The notes under the pieces were generated by a model. That model was not told the origin of the DNA and ran no database searches. It saw only the letters and a program-made list of their open reading frames with translations. A program made the translations under genes and the position numbers. Of a stretch of 64,000 nucleotides of DNA, positions 1 through 9,924 are shown piece after piece (position 1 is the stretch's first letter; every line of letters begins with the position of its first letter). Source of the stretch: Acidobacteriota bacterium (GTDB lineage: Bacteria > Acidobacteriota > Thermoanaerobaculia > Thermoanaerobaculales > Thermoanaerobaculaceae); NCBI GenBank assembly GCA_016213675.1, contig JACQZW010000064.1, positions 1 through 64,000 on the forward strand, read 5' to 3'.

Positions 1-280
1 CTCTCTCCCAAGCCCTCCTGCCCGTCCCCCCTCAGCCCGTCCCTACGCCCACCGGTCGGCCTCGCTCAACTCCACCACCGCGGGGTAACGATCGCGCCGG
101 CCGCGACCGATCCGCCGCGCATCCCCGCGAGCGTCTACACCCCTGGGCCAACCCGCACTGCACGAATCCTCAACCGACAACTTCCCTCAGCAACCCTCAA
201 ATCCACCAACCATAGCAGCACCGCTTGCGGGCCGCCGCACTACTGTTCGGCCTCGCCGAGCACTAAGGAGCGACCTCGTA

Positions 281-475
281 TCAGTACATCTTCGTGTTGT
301 ACTCGCGGAACCTCCCCGGCCCCTCGATCAGGTACATCGGCCTCCCATCGAACCACCGGTCGTAGAGGTAGCCAAAGTACGGCTTCCACACGCTGAAGAC
401 GTACGCCATTCGGTCCCCATCCGACCCGTCGTCCGCGAGCAGCGCCTCCGGCACCCAGTAGTGACCGTACGGCAT
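281..475 (-). pseudogene. Fragment of an unknown protein
   Basis: A 64-residue open frame rich in Tyr, Phe and Trp, unlike the Arg/Ala-rich shadow frames around it. It reads like the C-terminal end of a larger extracellular domain; a loose resemblance to the end of DUF4185-type domains (a hydrophobic strand followed by Ser-Val-Trp-x-Pro-Tyr) is only a guess. No in-frame continuation is seen upstream, and the transposase-lipoprotein chimera begins just beyond, so it is most likely a remnant left by a rearrangement. Confidence 0.35.
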
Positions 476-496
476 CGCATAGTCAATACACTGTTC

Positions 497-1366
497 TCAT
501 GGCGTAATCCTTGCCCAGAAACGGGATGTGAAACGTGGACTAATTCGCCTCCTCCGGACCACCAAGATGCCGACCGCGACGAGCGCGGCGTGGATCGCCT
601 GGCGCTCGAGGCGGACACGGTCCTCGTCATCGATCTCCCGTCGTTTCTCGTCCCGGGCCGCGGCGAGCAGCCGGGCCCGTTCCAGATCCAAGCGATCGTA
701 GAAGCCACCGCGGGCGGCCGGACCGAGGGCCGGGCGTGAGGCCCACGCCTCAGCGGGCGAGGGACCGGCGTGGCCGCGCGGTCGGGCCAGCTCGTTCGCT
801 CGGCGTCGGGCTCCCTCCACGTCATCGCACGTCCACTCCCCCGGGCGATCGTTGCGCGCCGCCTCGTGGTGCGCGTACGTTTTGAGCGTCCCGATGCCCG
901 CCTCGCAGGCACCGTTGTACTCGGGATAGTAGCACGGCGAGTACAGGGGGACCACGCCGTGGGCCTCGAGCAAGGCCGCGACCGGCTCCGCCTTGAGCGA
1001 CGACTCGTTGTCGGACTTGAGCACGAGCGGCGGGCCGAGGCGGGCGAAGAGGACCCGCAAGGCGTCGCCACCGTCGACAGCCTCCGCGTCGGGGACCGCC
1101 GCGTCCGCATCTTCAGCTCCGCCGTCGGGCCGGTCGTCGAAGCAGAGGCACAGCTCCTCGCGGCACTCACCCCGCTCGAAGCCGAGATCCCGGCACGCGG
1201 AGGTGCACCTGGCCGCGCTGCAACCCACCACATCCGCCTCCCCGCCGTCGGCGACGTCGCCCTCGCCCGAAAGGTTCGTCCCGTAGCCGCACGCTGCGGC
1301 GAGGCTAAGCGCGAGGACTGCGCAGACCTGCTGGATCGTTCGACCCGTCGGACCGCTCGGGATCAT
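497..1366 (-). pseudogene. Lipoprotein N-terminus fused to C-terminal half of a DDE transposase
   Basis: One open frame made of two unrelated parts. The first ~100 residues are a myxobacterial-type lipoprotein: signal peptide ending in a LAAAC lipobox, a Cys-rich stretch and an Asp/Gly/Ala-rich linker. From about residue 105 it becomes the C-terminal half of an rve-type integrase: the second catalytic Asp in a K-S-D-N motif, then exactly 35 residues to the catalytic Glu in the N-G-A-C-E-A-G motif, followed by the usual helical tail. The first catalytic Asp and the N-terminal HTH are missing, so it cannot transpose. I infer deletion or insertion that joined the two in frame. Start taken at the Met giving a normal signal peptide; a Met six codons upstream is also possible. 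Confidence 0.6.
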
Positions 1367-1630
1367 CCAGAGCAAGCATAGCACGGCCAGCCCGGTCAGA
1401 CGTCGCGGGCCTCACGCGGACCACCGTGGTACCTTCCTCCCGCTCGACCGCTCGATGAGCATGGTGGCCAGTTGGCTCCGGTACGGGGCGGTGGGTGCTG
1501 CTCTCTACGCCGGTGGTCCGCGGGCGCGACGGAAGGTGCTCCCGACGGTTGCATCGGCCTGGGCGACGTGTCGCTCCCGCGCTGCTGTGGTATCCTCGCC
1601 CTCTGGTCGGGCCGGGGAGAGGGCCACGGC

Positions 1631-3139
1631 ATGCACGCTTGGACGGGCCGCGTTATCGACGGCAAGTACCGTCTCGTTCGCCTCATCGGCGAAGGCGGGA
1701 TGGGTGTGGTGTACGAGGCCCAGCACGAGGTGCTGCTCCGTCCGCTGGCGGTCAAGCTCCTTTCGCCGTCCTACTCGATGGACCCGTCGGTTTCCCGCCG
1801 GTTTCTCCGCGAGGCGCAGGCGGCCGGTCGGATCGGACACGACAACATCTGCGAGGTGCTCGACTTCGGATCAACTCCCGAGGGCGTCCTGTACATGGTC
1901 ATGCCCCTGCTCAAGGGCGGGACGCTGGCCACGGCGATATCGGCGTGCCGTGTCGTGCCTGTCGAGCGCACGGTCGACATCATCTCGCAGACGCTGGACG
2001 CCCTTGCTGCCGCACACAGCCACGGCATCGTTCACCGGGATCTGAAGCCGGAGAACATCTTCCTCACGACGGTCGCTTCCCGGGCGGACTTCGTGAAGGT
2101 CTTCGACTTCGGCATCGCAAAGATCCTGTCCCCGGATCCCACACCGTCCGGGGTGAGCCCGCACCTCACGAAGACCGGCACCGTGATGGGGACGATAGCG
2201 TACATGGCCCCGGAACAGGCGCGTGGGGATCCCGGTGTAGACCACCGCGCGGACCTCTACTCGGTCGGAGCGATCCTGTACGAGATGCTCACCGGCGTCC
2301 GGATGTACGACGGCGCAACGTTCAACCAGGTGCTGCACAAGGTCCTCTTGGGCGAAATGAAGGCTCCGTCGGAAGTCCGGCCGGACATTCCGATGGAATT
2401 CGAGAGCGTCATCATGCGCGCGGTCGCGCGCATGCCTGATCGTCGGTATCCCGACGCCATGCGGTTTCGAAGCCTGACCGCCCGATCGGGCTCGGTCGGC
2501 CTCGATGATCCGCTCGCCGGACGCGCCGTCGTGCGCTTCGACCGCGACCCATGGCGCGGTCGGCTGCGCCGAACCGTCCCTCGACGCCGGGAACCGCCAC
2601 CATCGCGTCCGCCAACGCGCCGATCGCGCCGTGCGCCGCCGCGTCGTAGCCGACATCACGCGGTTCATGACGCACCTGCGGAGTTTCTGGTAAGGACAGG
2701 CGCTCGACCGCCCGTTCGCGCCGGTGCGCGAGGCCCCGGCGACGACGAGCACCTCCCCCGACCCATCGTTGACGCGCTCCATGACGCGCCGACCGACTTT
2801 CTGGTAGGGACAGCCGACGCCAACTACTCGTCACCGACCCACGCACACCGAACGCCGCGGAAATCCTCCGACTGGGCCGGGTCGTTCCCGGTTCGCTCCC
2901 AGACATACTGCAAGCCACCGGAGAACCATGACCCACGCGCTACCCGCCCTGTCCCGTCGGCCGCTCCCTCAGGGTCCACCAACCGTCCTCCTTCGCTCAC
3001 TCCCAACGCGAAGTACGAGTCAACCCACCAGTCCGCAACCCACTCGTTGACGTTTCCGAGCACGTCCCGCAGGCCGTACACGGATTGTCCGGCATCACGA
3101 GCCCCAACCACGTCCGTGTCGCCAACGCACAATTCCTGA
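1631..3139 (+). CDS. Ser/Thr protein kinase, 3' end replaced by unrelated DNA
   Basis: Hanks-type kinase with all key motifs: Gly-rich loop (residues ~20-27), catalytic Lys42, HRDLKPEN catalytic loop, DFG, and the activation segment ending in MAPEQA. The ATG at 1631 has a purine-rich GGGGAGAGG site just upstream and begins directly before the kinase domain, as usual for soluble myxobacterial kinases. Homology to the family stops about residue 278 (near 2465), in the last helix of the domain; the remaining ~220 residues are low-complexity Arg/Pro-rich sequence that crosses two transposon-end-like repeats (2659-2700, 2771-2813). I infer that the normal C-terminus was lost by insertion or deletion. 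The catalytic core is nearly complete, so activity is not excluded. Confidence 0.75.
   Translation: MHAWTGRVIDGKYRLVRLIGEGGMGVVYEAQHEVLLRPLAVKLLSPSYSMDPSVSRRFLREAQAAGRIGHDNICEVLDFGSTPEGVLYMVMPLLKGGTLATAISACRVVPVERTVDIISQTLDALAAAHSHGIVHRDLKPENIFLTTVASRADFVKVFDFGIAKILSPDPTPSGVSPHLTKTGTVMGTIAYMAPEQARGDPGVDHRADLYSVGAILYEMLTGVRMYDGATFNQVLHKVLLGEMKAPSEVRPDIPMEFESVIMRAVARMPDRRYPDAMRFRSLTARSGSVGLDDPLAGRAVVRFDRDPWRGRLRRTVPRRREPPPSRPPTRRSRRAPPRRSRHHAVHDAPAEFLVRTGARPPVRAGARGPGDDEHLPRPIVDALHDAPTDFLVGTADANYSSPTHAHRTPRKSSDWAGSFPVRSQTYCKPPENHDPRATRPVPSAAPSGSTNRPPSLTPNAKYESTHQSATHSLTFPSTSRRPYTDCPASRAPTTSVSPTHNS
2659..2700 (-). repeat. Transposon-end-like repeat, copy A
   Basis: About 42 bp, read on the minus strand beginning TGTCCTTACCAGAAACTCCG and running on through GTGCGTCATGAACCGCG. 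Closely related copies lie at 2771-2813 and 9925-9970, all in the same orientation. The TGTCC start, and the position of the third copy downstream of a transposase, suggest terminal sequences of an insertion element. It lies in the foreign 3' tail of the kinase frame. Confidence 0.55.
2771..2813 (-). repeat. Transposon-end-like repeat, copy B
   Basis: Second, more diverged copy of the element at 2659-2700 (minus strand starts TGTCCCTACCAGAAAGTC and contains GCGCGTCATG). It lies about 110 bp from copy A in the same orientation, so the pair is not a simple inverted-repeat-bounded insertion sequence; nested or solo ends are more likely. Confidence 0.5.
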
Positions 3140-3876
3140 TCGGCGGGGTCTGGACCCACCCAGACCCACGTGTTCTCTTGATCACAGGTCGGGTCACCAT
3201 CGCCCCAGGGACGCTCGACGCTGTCGCCCTCATCACATCCTGGTTCCCCACGCTGCTCGCAGCCACCGCGCGCCGCCTTTTCCCACATCGCCTCCGTGGG
3301 CAGCCTGCCCCCCACCCACACGCAAAAGGCAGCCGCCTGATTCCAGTCGACGTGGACAACCGGGTAGTTCCGGAACACGAGGTCGTCGTAGTAGTCAACT
3401 CGCGTCCGGCTCCCGCTTTCAGCCGGTTCTGTGCATGCTCCGGCCCTCACGCACGCGGCCCATTCGGCGTTGGTCGTTTCGCAGGGAGCCATCCGATACG
3501 TAGACATGCTGACGAAATGGACAGGGGCCGCCCATCTCTCTCCGCGCGTGCCCATGATGAAGTCCCCTGACGGAACCAGAATCGACGTCGCGCATGCTGT
3601 CGGCACACAAACGCCTGCCCGGCCACAACCTGTTCCCGCCGCACACTCGCCGCAAGAGCCACCGCAACCGTCATCCCCGCACTCGACCCACGGGGCGCAC
3701 CGCGGACGGCAACCCTCGCCGTCTTCCTCAACACCGGCGTCCCCCGCGTCGTCGCTCGCCGACGAGTAACAGCTGGCCGTACCCGAGGCCGAAAGAAGCG
3801 CGCACAACGCCACCCCAGTGGGGAGCAGGCTGCTCCACCCGCGCAATTGCCGACAAACTGGCACCTCGGTCTCCAT
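2824..3876 (-). CDS. Formylglycine-generating-enzyme-like (SUMF1/FGE) lipoprotein
   Basis: 350 residues. The N-terminal signal sequence ends near a Cys (Ala-Ser-Cys), followed by an acidic linker and a Cys-rich stretch of the type seen in myxobacterial lipoproteins. The rest is an FGE-sulfatase/SUMF1 fold: opening strand I-L-V-P-S-G-D-F-I-M-G, central V-V-H-V-D-W-N-Q-A-A-A-F-C, R-L-P-T-E-A-M-W-E-K-A-A, D-V-L-G-N-V-N-E-W-V-A-D-W, and the R-G-S-W-F ... G-V-R-C end. Many bacterial members are not sulfatase-modifying enzymes, so an enzymatic role is unproven. The ATG at 3876 is separated by one base from the stop of the upstream 1484-residue gene, so the two form an operon and are probably exported together. 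Confidence 0.75.
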   Translation of the reverse strand: METEVPVCRQLRGWSSLLPTGVALCALLSASGTASCYSSASDDAGDAGVEEDGEGCRPRCAPWVECGDDGCGGSCGECAAGTGCGRAGVCVPTACATSILVPSGDFIMGTRGERWAAPVHFVSMSTYRMAPCETTNAEWAACVRAGACTEPAESGSRTRVDYYDDLVFRNYPVVHVDWNQAAAFCVWVGGRLPTEAMWEKAARGGCEQRGEPGCDEGDSVERPWGDGDPTCDQENTWVWVGPDPADQELCVGDTDVVGARDAGQSVYGLRDVLGNVNEWVADWWVDSYFALGVSEGGRLVDPEGAADGTGRVARGSWFSGGLQYVWERTGNDPAQSEDFRGVRCAWVGDE

Positions 3877-3877
3877 C

Positions 3878-6800
3878 TCAGTACGGCACAAGAATCGCGT
3901 CAATCCGGTCACGCCACCGCCCCACCAGCAGCATTTCGGCATCGCCAAACGTGTCGGCTGAAGCACACGAATCGGCCAGAAAACCCTCCAGGCTGCTGCC
4001 ACTGTCTGCGACTGCTGGCGACCCTTCGTAGATCAACTCCGCGGTCCGCACGGGGACAGACACCGGATCCGACAGAGCAAGGCACATCTTCCAACGCCCC
4101 AGGGATGAGCAATCGCTCGGATACGGGTCCAGCCACTCGTAGTCCCAGCGGAACCCACGCCCAATGGTACTGCCCATGGGATCCTTCCAGTCGGCGCACA
4201 AGGCTCGCAACCCTTCGTCACGCTGTGGGTTGGCGGTAGACGCGACAAGACGTCCATCCTCGTCGAGCCAGTAGATGGCGTGCTCGGTCGAGACCAGGAC
4301 CGCGTTGGATGGGTTCCTGGAGTTCCAGGCAGATGCCAACCGCAGCCTTCGTGGACGTAGGTCTGCGGGAAGCCCCTCTTCCACATACCCGTCATCTGGA
4401 CCCCCCTCAAGGCAGCGGGTGTCTGCCGGTGTTCCATCCGAAGCCACGTGCGTCTTGATAATGCAGCTGAACGCGGGGTAGACCGCGTCGCGCGGAGAAA
4501 CCTTGATGACGACTGCGGCTTGGTAGCGCCCCGACGCACCGTGCCAGACAACCGCAGGACGAGCTGGCGTGGGGTGTGCACCCGCTGCCCAGGCGGGACA
4601 AAGCAGGGTATCGACCCAGCATTCGTTCGCCGCCACGCCTCCCCCATCCACCATGCGCCGGAGATTGAACTTAAAGGTCGAACCATCCCCAGACACGAGA
4701 AGGACGTCCGTTGCGTGTGCGGCAACGGATACGCCTTCAATCGGCGCTGGAGCGATGATGCCCGGATAGCGTTCGCCGGTAGAGGTCCCAACAGGAGCCT
4801 GCACCCAAGAGACGACACCGTCGTCGCAGATCCTGGCAAGGCCCACGCGTTCGATTATCTCCGCACCGGTACCACCGCCGCCGATGTCCTGTGCCGGGTT
4901 CAAGTCGTAGATCCAAGAAACGACGCCACAGGACGTGTCGCCATCGACCACCGCCGTTACGGCAAGTCCACGAATAGCGTGTCGTTCCGGCTCCGAGGGG
5001 TCGCCCGCCTCGTTCCAATAGATCTCGATGGGCGCACCGGGCGGCAGCACCTCGCCGTAGGCAGCGTGGCCGCTATTACCGTCAAGGATCCAGTAGACCA
5101 GTCGGTCGGCGTGAGGACCGGTTCCCCGCGGATCCCAACTCACTCCAGCGAGAGATGCCACCACGGCGTAGCGGTCGCTCGCCTCAAACCGCAGCGCGAC
5201 TACCTCCCGCACAGCCCAACCGGGTTCGGCGCGCAGTACGGAACCGGGAAACGGCGGGAGGGCCAAGATCCCAATTGTGCCAGCGATGGGGACTTCTACG
5301 GAATCGATCACGCACACGTGGCGTCCAAGGTCGTCCACGGCGGCTCGTTCGCTTCGGCCGCAAACAAGCGCGCCATCGCCCCTCGATAGGGTCCAGGCTA
5401 GGTCCACGGACAGTTTGTACGCGAGCTGTCTTCCGGCCGGGAGAGGCGTCCCGTCATCTGCCTCTCCGTTCCAGCGTCCCCTCAGAGAGCCAGCAACCAG
5501 CGATGAATTGCTGGGATCGCGCTCCAGCGGAGCCCAGGTCTGCACGGTCGCCACGGTGCGCGTCCCGGCTGGGTCGAAGACGGACCACCGCGCGCGCGAG
5601 AGGTACAGCTGGTTGCGGACCGAACGACGTGGCAAGGGGCGCTTTGCGCCAGCACGGACGGACGCGGTGAGCGCAGTCGATTCGCGCGCTGGAAGCAGGG
5701 GATCGGGCGTGTCCCCGATCTCGACCACCTCAAGATAACTGCGCTCGCCAAGTACGGACCGCTCCTCGTCAACAGGCTGGACGGCAACTCTGACCGCCTG
5801 GGAGGGCTCTGAAACAAGACCCCAGGGGTCCTCCGCGACAGCCACAAGATCGTGGACGCCAGCGTCGAGAGGGCCGACGTTCAGAACGAGCCAAGCCCCT
5901 TGGTCGTCCACAGCTACGCGCCGGTCCGCGACCCCGTCCACGGAGAGGCTCACGCTGGAGTTGGGGGCGGCTGTCCCGCCGACGTCCAAGGATGAACTGG
6001 CGATGAACGCGAGAGGCGCGGGATCAACGATCCAGGGTGGATTCGGCGGTCGGGTGTGAACGGCGAACGCGATGCTCGGCGACGGTTCTGATCGGTTTCC
6101 CGCAGCATCGCGTGCAACCGCCGCCAGCCCATGGATGCCGTCGGGCACCAGGACGAACGTCGCTTCGAAGCGTCCGGTAGGTGAGGCCAGCGTCGTCAAG
6201 ATGAGGGTATCGTCGAGAGATAGCTCGACCGCGGCCCTCGGTTCCGCCAGTCCTTCGACAGCCACAGTCGATGAGATGACGGTCGACAGCATCTCGGGCG
6301 AGAGCACGACGGGAGCTTCCGGCGGCGTCAGGTCGCACGCATCTCCAACGCCATCGCCCTCGCCATCCTCCTGCCCCGGGTTCGGCACGGTCGGGCAGTT
6401 GTCGGCGCCGTCGGGCACGGTGTCGCCGTCGACATCTCCAACGCACCCCGGCACCCCGCCACCCACCCACGCGCTGCGCGTTCCGTACGCGTGGCTGTCC
6501 CGAACATGCACCGCGTTCGAGTCGACTCCCGGCGTGAACAGCGCCCCTTCAGCGCACGAGTGCCCCCACCAGGACCCCTGGTCGCTCCAGGAGACCTCGA
6601 CTAGCGGCACGTCGGGCGGCGCGCCGTCGGGCGGCGGCTCCTTGTAGGTGTAGTTCGCTGGCGGCAGCGTTCCGCCGGACGCGGGCTGGCGAAGGTCGAC
6701 CACCCCGAACATGCTGGCGGTCACGTTGTTTTGCCAGAACCGGCTCGGCCAGCCGCCATCCAGGATGAGCAGCCCGCGCTCCGGGCCGTCGAAATCGTTC

Positions 6801-8332
6801 TGCTGGACGTCGGCGTCGAGCACGTTCGCCAGGGTGATCGCGTTGCCGCCGCCGCTGACGACGTTGTCGTGCACGGTGATCGGCGGGAGGCCGTTGGTCG
6901 CGACGCCTACCGCCTCGTTGATGAAGCTGGCGGGGGTTCCGCGGACGTCGATGGCCGTCGACTTCGAGTCCGCCGTCTGGGAGATGGTGTTGCCCCAGAC
7001 CTCCACCTGCGGCAGGGGCGGCGGGAGGTTCTCGGCGGTGACCGACGCGAGGTCCTGGATGGCGACGCCCGAGACCCAGGAGTCCTGGACCTGGTTGTCG
7101 TGCACCACGACGCCCGTGGAGACCTGGGAGACGATGCCCTGCACGTTCTCGGTGAGCACGTTGTCCGCGATATCCGCGCCGTCGGTGTAGTAGACCCAGA
7201 TGCCGATGCCGAAGCCCGCGCCCGGGCGACCCACGTGGCACTCGCGGACGCCGACGTCGTGGATCTTGGAGATCAGGATCCCGGCACCCTGGTCCGCAAG
7301 CACCTCGCCCAGGGAGGGCGGCGGCTTGAGGGGCGGGGTGATGGAGTGGCCGTCGCAGTCGAGCGTCACGCCCGACTGCGCGATGACGACGTTGTCGGCG
7401 ACATCGGTCGAGAGCGTGCAGGTCGTGGGATCCGTCCAGCTGCCGATGGTCGCGCACGCGTCGTACGGCCCGCCGATCTGGACGGTGCTGGGCTGCTGCT
7501 GCAACCAGAGCAGGTGGGGCTCGGTTCGGTCCAGATCCACGGTCACCGAGCCGCCGTCCGCGGGGCCAATCGTGCGCATGCCGTCGTGGTCATCGACGTA
7601 GAGTACGTGGTCCTCGTCGGTCGGCAACCCGGAGAGGGTGAGCTGCGTGGTGCCTGCGGCACCGCCGTCGACGTAGAGGGTCACGATGGTCGGGGAGACG
7701 AAGAGCCGGGCGTAGACCTCGTCGGTGGTTTCGGCGACGATGCCGTTCGCCTCCAGCCTCCGGCCGACGCCGCTGACCTCCCGCGGGTCCGCCACGAGCC
7801 CGTAGGGTGAGAGGTGTCGGAGTTGCGCCGAGACGACCCGCGGGGGCTCCGCGGCCACGGTCGTCGCACCCCCGACGTCCGCCGCACGCGACTCGACGGG
7901 CACCCACCGGCCGCTCTCCACGGTGCCCACGCGGAGCGCCCCCGGCGCGACGCCCGGCGGCAGATCGATGGTGTTCAGATCGAATTCAATTGTAACGGGC
8001 TCGGCGAACTCCAACCCGGAGGGCTCGATCTCGTACGCCGGACCGACGTGACCCCACGGCGCGGCCGTCTCGCGGATCGACAGCTCGACTGGCCGGGTGA
8101 TCGCGCGCGGCCCCACGTTCAGCCGCACGAGCGGCTGAGCCACCGAACCCCGCAGCTCGACCACGGCCTCCCGGCCGGGCGTCAGCATCGCCACGGTCGG
8201 CGTACCGGCGGTCAGCGCGAAGTGGGCGGCGTCGCCGACGCCACCGGCGTCGGTTCCCGGCGCGGAGTCCCCGACGCACCCGACGACCACCGTCGTGATC
8301 GCCAGCACGAGCCACTTGACGTGCTGCCTCAT
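3878..8332 (-). CDS. Large secreted lipoprotein: beta-helix, thrombospondin-type repeat, Ig-like domains
   Basis: 1484 residues. Start chosen at the ATG with a GGGAGG site upstream and a short signal peptide ending in the lipobox V-V-G-C (Cys19). In order: a ZU5-like/beta-sandwich N-terminal region; a parallel beta-helix (NosD/pectate-lyase type, roughly residues 280-590) with repeated short Asn/Asp-Val strands; one Ca-binding thrombospondin type-3 repeat (D-x-D-x-D-x-V-P-D-x-x-D-N-C-P); two Ig-like segments starting P-P-x-x-P; a FlgD-like strand region containing G-R-W-N-G; and a long beta-rich C-terminal region with scattered Cys. No catalytic residues are recognised. It is followed one base later by the FGE-like gene. 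Probably displayed on the cell surface; substrate or partner unknown. Confidence 0.75.
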   Translation of the reverse strand: MRQHVKWLVLAITTVVVGCVGDSAPGTDAGGVGDAAHFALTAGTPTVAMLTPGREAVVELRGSVAQPLVRLNVGPRAITRPVELSIRETAAPWGHVGPAYEIEPSGLEFAEPVTIEFDLNTIDLPPGVAPGALRVGTVESGRWVPVESRAADVGGATTVAAEPPRVVSAQLRHLSPYGLVADPREVSGVGRRLEANGIVAETTDEVYARLFVSPTIVTLYVDGGAAGTTQLTLSGLPTDEDHVLYVDDHDGMRTIGPADGGSVTVDLDRTEPHLLWLQQQPSTVQIGGPYDACATIGSWTDPTTCTLSTDVADNVVIAQSGVTLDCDGHSITPPLKPPPSLGEVLADQGAGILISKIHDVGVRECHVGRPGAGFGIGIWVYYTDGADIADNVLTENVQGIVSQVSTGVVVHDNQVQDSWVSGVAIQDLASVTAENLPPPLPQVEVWGNTISQTADSKSTAIDVRGTPASFINEAVGVATNGLPPITVHDNVVSGGGNAITLANVLDADVQQNDFDGPERGLLILDGGWPSRFWQNNVTASMFGVVDLRQPASGGTLPPANYTYKEPPPDGAPPDVPLVEVSWSDQGSWWGHSCAEGALFTPGVDSNAVHVRDSHAYGTRSAWVGGGVPGCVGDVDGDTVPDGADNCPTVPNPGQEDGEGDGVGDACDLTPPEAPVVLSPEMLSTVISSTVAVEGLAEPRAAVELSLDDTLILTTLASPTGRFEATFVLVPDGIHGLAAVARDAAGNRSEPSPSIAFAVHTRPPNPPWIVDPAPLAFIASSSLDVGGTAAPNSSVSLSVDGVADRRVAVDDQGAWLVLNVGPLDAGVHDLVAVAEDPWGLVSEPSQAVRVAVQPVDEERSVLGERSYLEVVEIGDTPDPLLPARESTALTASVRAGAKRPLPRRSVRNQLYLSRARWSVFDPAGTRTVATVQTWAPLERDPSNSSLVAGSLRGRWNGEADDGTPLPAGRQLAYKLSVDLAWTLSRGDGALVCGRSERAAVDDLGRHVCVIDSVEVPIAGTIGILALPPFPGSVLRAEPGWAVREVVALRFEASDRYAVVASLAGVSWDPRGTGPHADRLVYWILDGNSGHAAYGEVLPPGAPIEIYWNEAGDPSEPERHAIRGLAVTAVVDGDTSCGVVSWIYDLNPAQDIGGGGTGAEIIERVGLARICDDGVVSWVQAPVGTSTGERYPGIIAPAPIEGVSVAAHATDVLLVSGDGSTFKFNLRRMVDGGGVAANECWVDTLLCPAWAAGAHPTPARPAVVWHGASGRYQAAVVIKVSPRDAVYPAFSCIIKTHVASDGTPADTRCLEGGPDDGYVEEGLPADLRPRRLRLASAWNSRNPSNAVLVSTEHAIYWLDEDGRLVASTANPQRDEGLRALCADWKDPMGSTIGRGFRWDYEWLDPYPSDCSSLGRWKMCLALSDPVSVPVRTAELIYEGSPAVADSGSSLEGFLADSCASADTFGDAEMLLVGRWRDRIDAILVPY

Positions 8333-8707
8333 GGTCTCCCTCCCGCTCCCCCGCTCCCAGAAGCCACGACACGCGACCGCTCCAGCTCGAACCGCCGCTA
8401 CGACCTGCTTGTGCTGTACCCGGCAACCCGCTTCCGCGGGCTCCAGGGAGGAAGTGTACGCGCGCGATCTACCTGCCGCAAGCACGGCTCACGGCAAGCG
8501 GGGCTTCCCGATCCGCGTCGTCCGGAGCCCGCGGCGACGGCGCGTCACCCGGCGGACGAGGCGCAAAGCCCGCACGTCCGCCGCGCCAGCGGCCGGTGGC
8601 GCTTCCACCCGACCTGACCGGGAACAGGCGGCTCCGGCCCTGCGAGAAACCTGGTCCGCAGCGGAATTGCAGATCTTCTCCGCCGGCACCGTGGTAGGGA
8701 GCCGCGC
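8333..8707. other. Non-coding gap between the large lipoprotein and the transposase
   Basis: About 375 bp with open frames only in biased Arg/Ala-rich shadow form. It should contain the promoter of the minus-strand lipoprotein operon and the left end of the insertion sequence, but I could not find an inverted copy of the right-end repeat (9925-9970) here. Confidence 0.4.
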
Positions 8708-9745
8708 ATGTTCGGGCTCATCCTGGATGCGATGCGTGCGGTCTGGTCGGCGATCACGCGGACGAAGAACTTGGCGGCCGAGAACGTTGCCCTCCGACAT
8801 CAACTCGGCGTCGTCCTGCGCCCGACTCAATCTCGTCCCCGCCTCAAGCTCGCGATCCGCGACCGGATCCTCTGGGTCTGGCTCTCGCGCATCTGGTCCG
8901 GGTGGAAGGACGCGCTCCGCATCGTCCAGCCCGAGACGGTCATCGCGTGGCACCGCCGCGGGTGGGGGCTCTACTGGACCTGGCGGAGCAAGCGCCACGG
9001 TCCAGGGCGGTCGCCCGTCCCGCAGGACGTTCGAGATCTGATCCGGAAGCTCTCGTCCGAGAACCCGTGGGGCGCGCCTCGGCTCCATGGCGAGTTGCTC
9101 AAGCTCGGCATCGACGTCTCGCAGGCGACCGTGGCCAAGTACATGGTCCAGCACGACAAGCCGCCCTCGCAGAACTGGAGGACGTTCCTCGACAACCACG
9201 TGACCTCGCTGGCCTCGATCGACTTCTTCACCGTTCCCACCATCCGCTTCGGCGTGCTCTACGTCTTCCTGGTCCTGGCGCACGACCGACGAACCATCGC
9301 CCACTTCAACGTGACCTCGAACCCCACGGCGGAGTGGACGGCGCGGCAGATCACCGAGGCGTTCCCCGAGGACACCGTGCCACGGTACATGATCCGCGAC
9401 CGCGACGGGGTCTACGGCGACCTCTTCCGCGGCCGCGTGAAGGCGATGGGGATCAAGGAGGTGCTCATCGCGCCGAGAAGCCCGTGGCAGAATCCGTTCG
9501 TCGAAAGGCTGATCGGCAGCATCCGCCGCGAGGCCCTGGATCATGTGATCGTGCTCGACGAACGTCATCTCCGCCGCGTCCTTCGCGAGTACATCGACGG
9601 CTACTACCACCCGACGAGGACGCATCTGTCGCTGGCGAAGGACGCGCCGATCCCGAGACCCGTGCAGCCGCCGGAGATGGGCATGGTCGTCTCGATCCCG
9701 GTCCTCGGCGGCATTCATCACCGATACGAGCGCCGGGCGGCCTGA
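8708..9745 (+). CDS. DDE transposase (integrase core, IS481/IS3-like)
   Basis: 345 residues, apparently full length. The N-terminal ~110 residues are a basic helical region with an HTH-like stretch (E-N-V-A-L-R-H-Q-L) and a W-H-R-R-G motif typical of this integrase group. The rve domain follows with the DDE triad: Asp in A-S-I-D-F-F, Asp in M-I-R-D-R-D-G and Glu in N-P-F-V-E-R-L-I-G, the last two 34 residues apart when the first Asp of R-D-R-D is used. The C-terminus ends Y-E-R-R-A-A. A transposon-end-like repeat lies 180-225 bp downstream (9925-9970). No second ORF is needed, which argues against a two-frame IS3 layout. Confidence 0.85.
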   Translation: MFGLILDAMRAVWSAITRTKNLAAENVALRHQLGVVLRPTQSRPRLKLAIRDRILWVWLSRIWSGWKDALRIVQPETVIAWHRRGWGLYWTWRSKRHGPGRSPVPQDVRDLIRKLSSENPWGAPRLHGELLKLGIDVSQATVAKYMVQHDKPPSQNWRTFLDNHVTSLASIDFFTVPTIRFGVLYVFLVLAHDRRTIAHFNVTSNPTAEWTARQITEAFPEDTVPRYMIRDRDGVYGDLFRGRVKAMGIKEVLIAPRSPWQNPFVERLIGSIRREALDHVIVLDERHLRRVLREYIDGYYHPTRTHLSLAKDAPIPRPVQPPEMGMVVSIPVLGGIHHRYERRAA

Positions 9746-9924
9746 CCGCCCGAACCGGGATCCGTCGCCGCCGACCCGCCGCTGCGCGGGGTCGACGAGA
9801 TTCGTCTCAATCCTGATCGAGCCCGCCGTGCGAACGCCCGCTCCGCCCTCGCACCTCGGCCGACGCGGCCGAAACCCCCAGCGCCGGGCTCGTCACGTTC
9901 TCCGCCGCGGTGCCGCGGACATCG

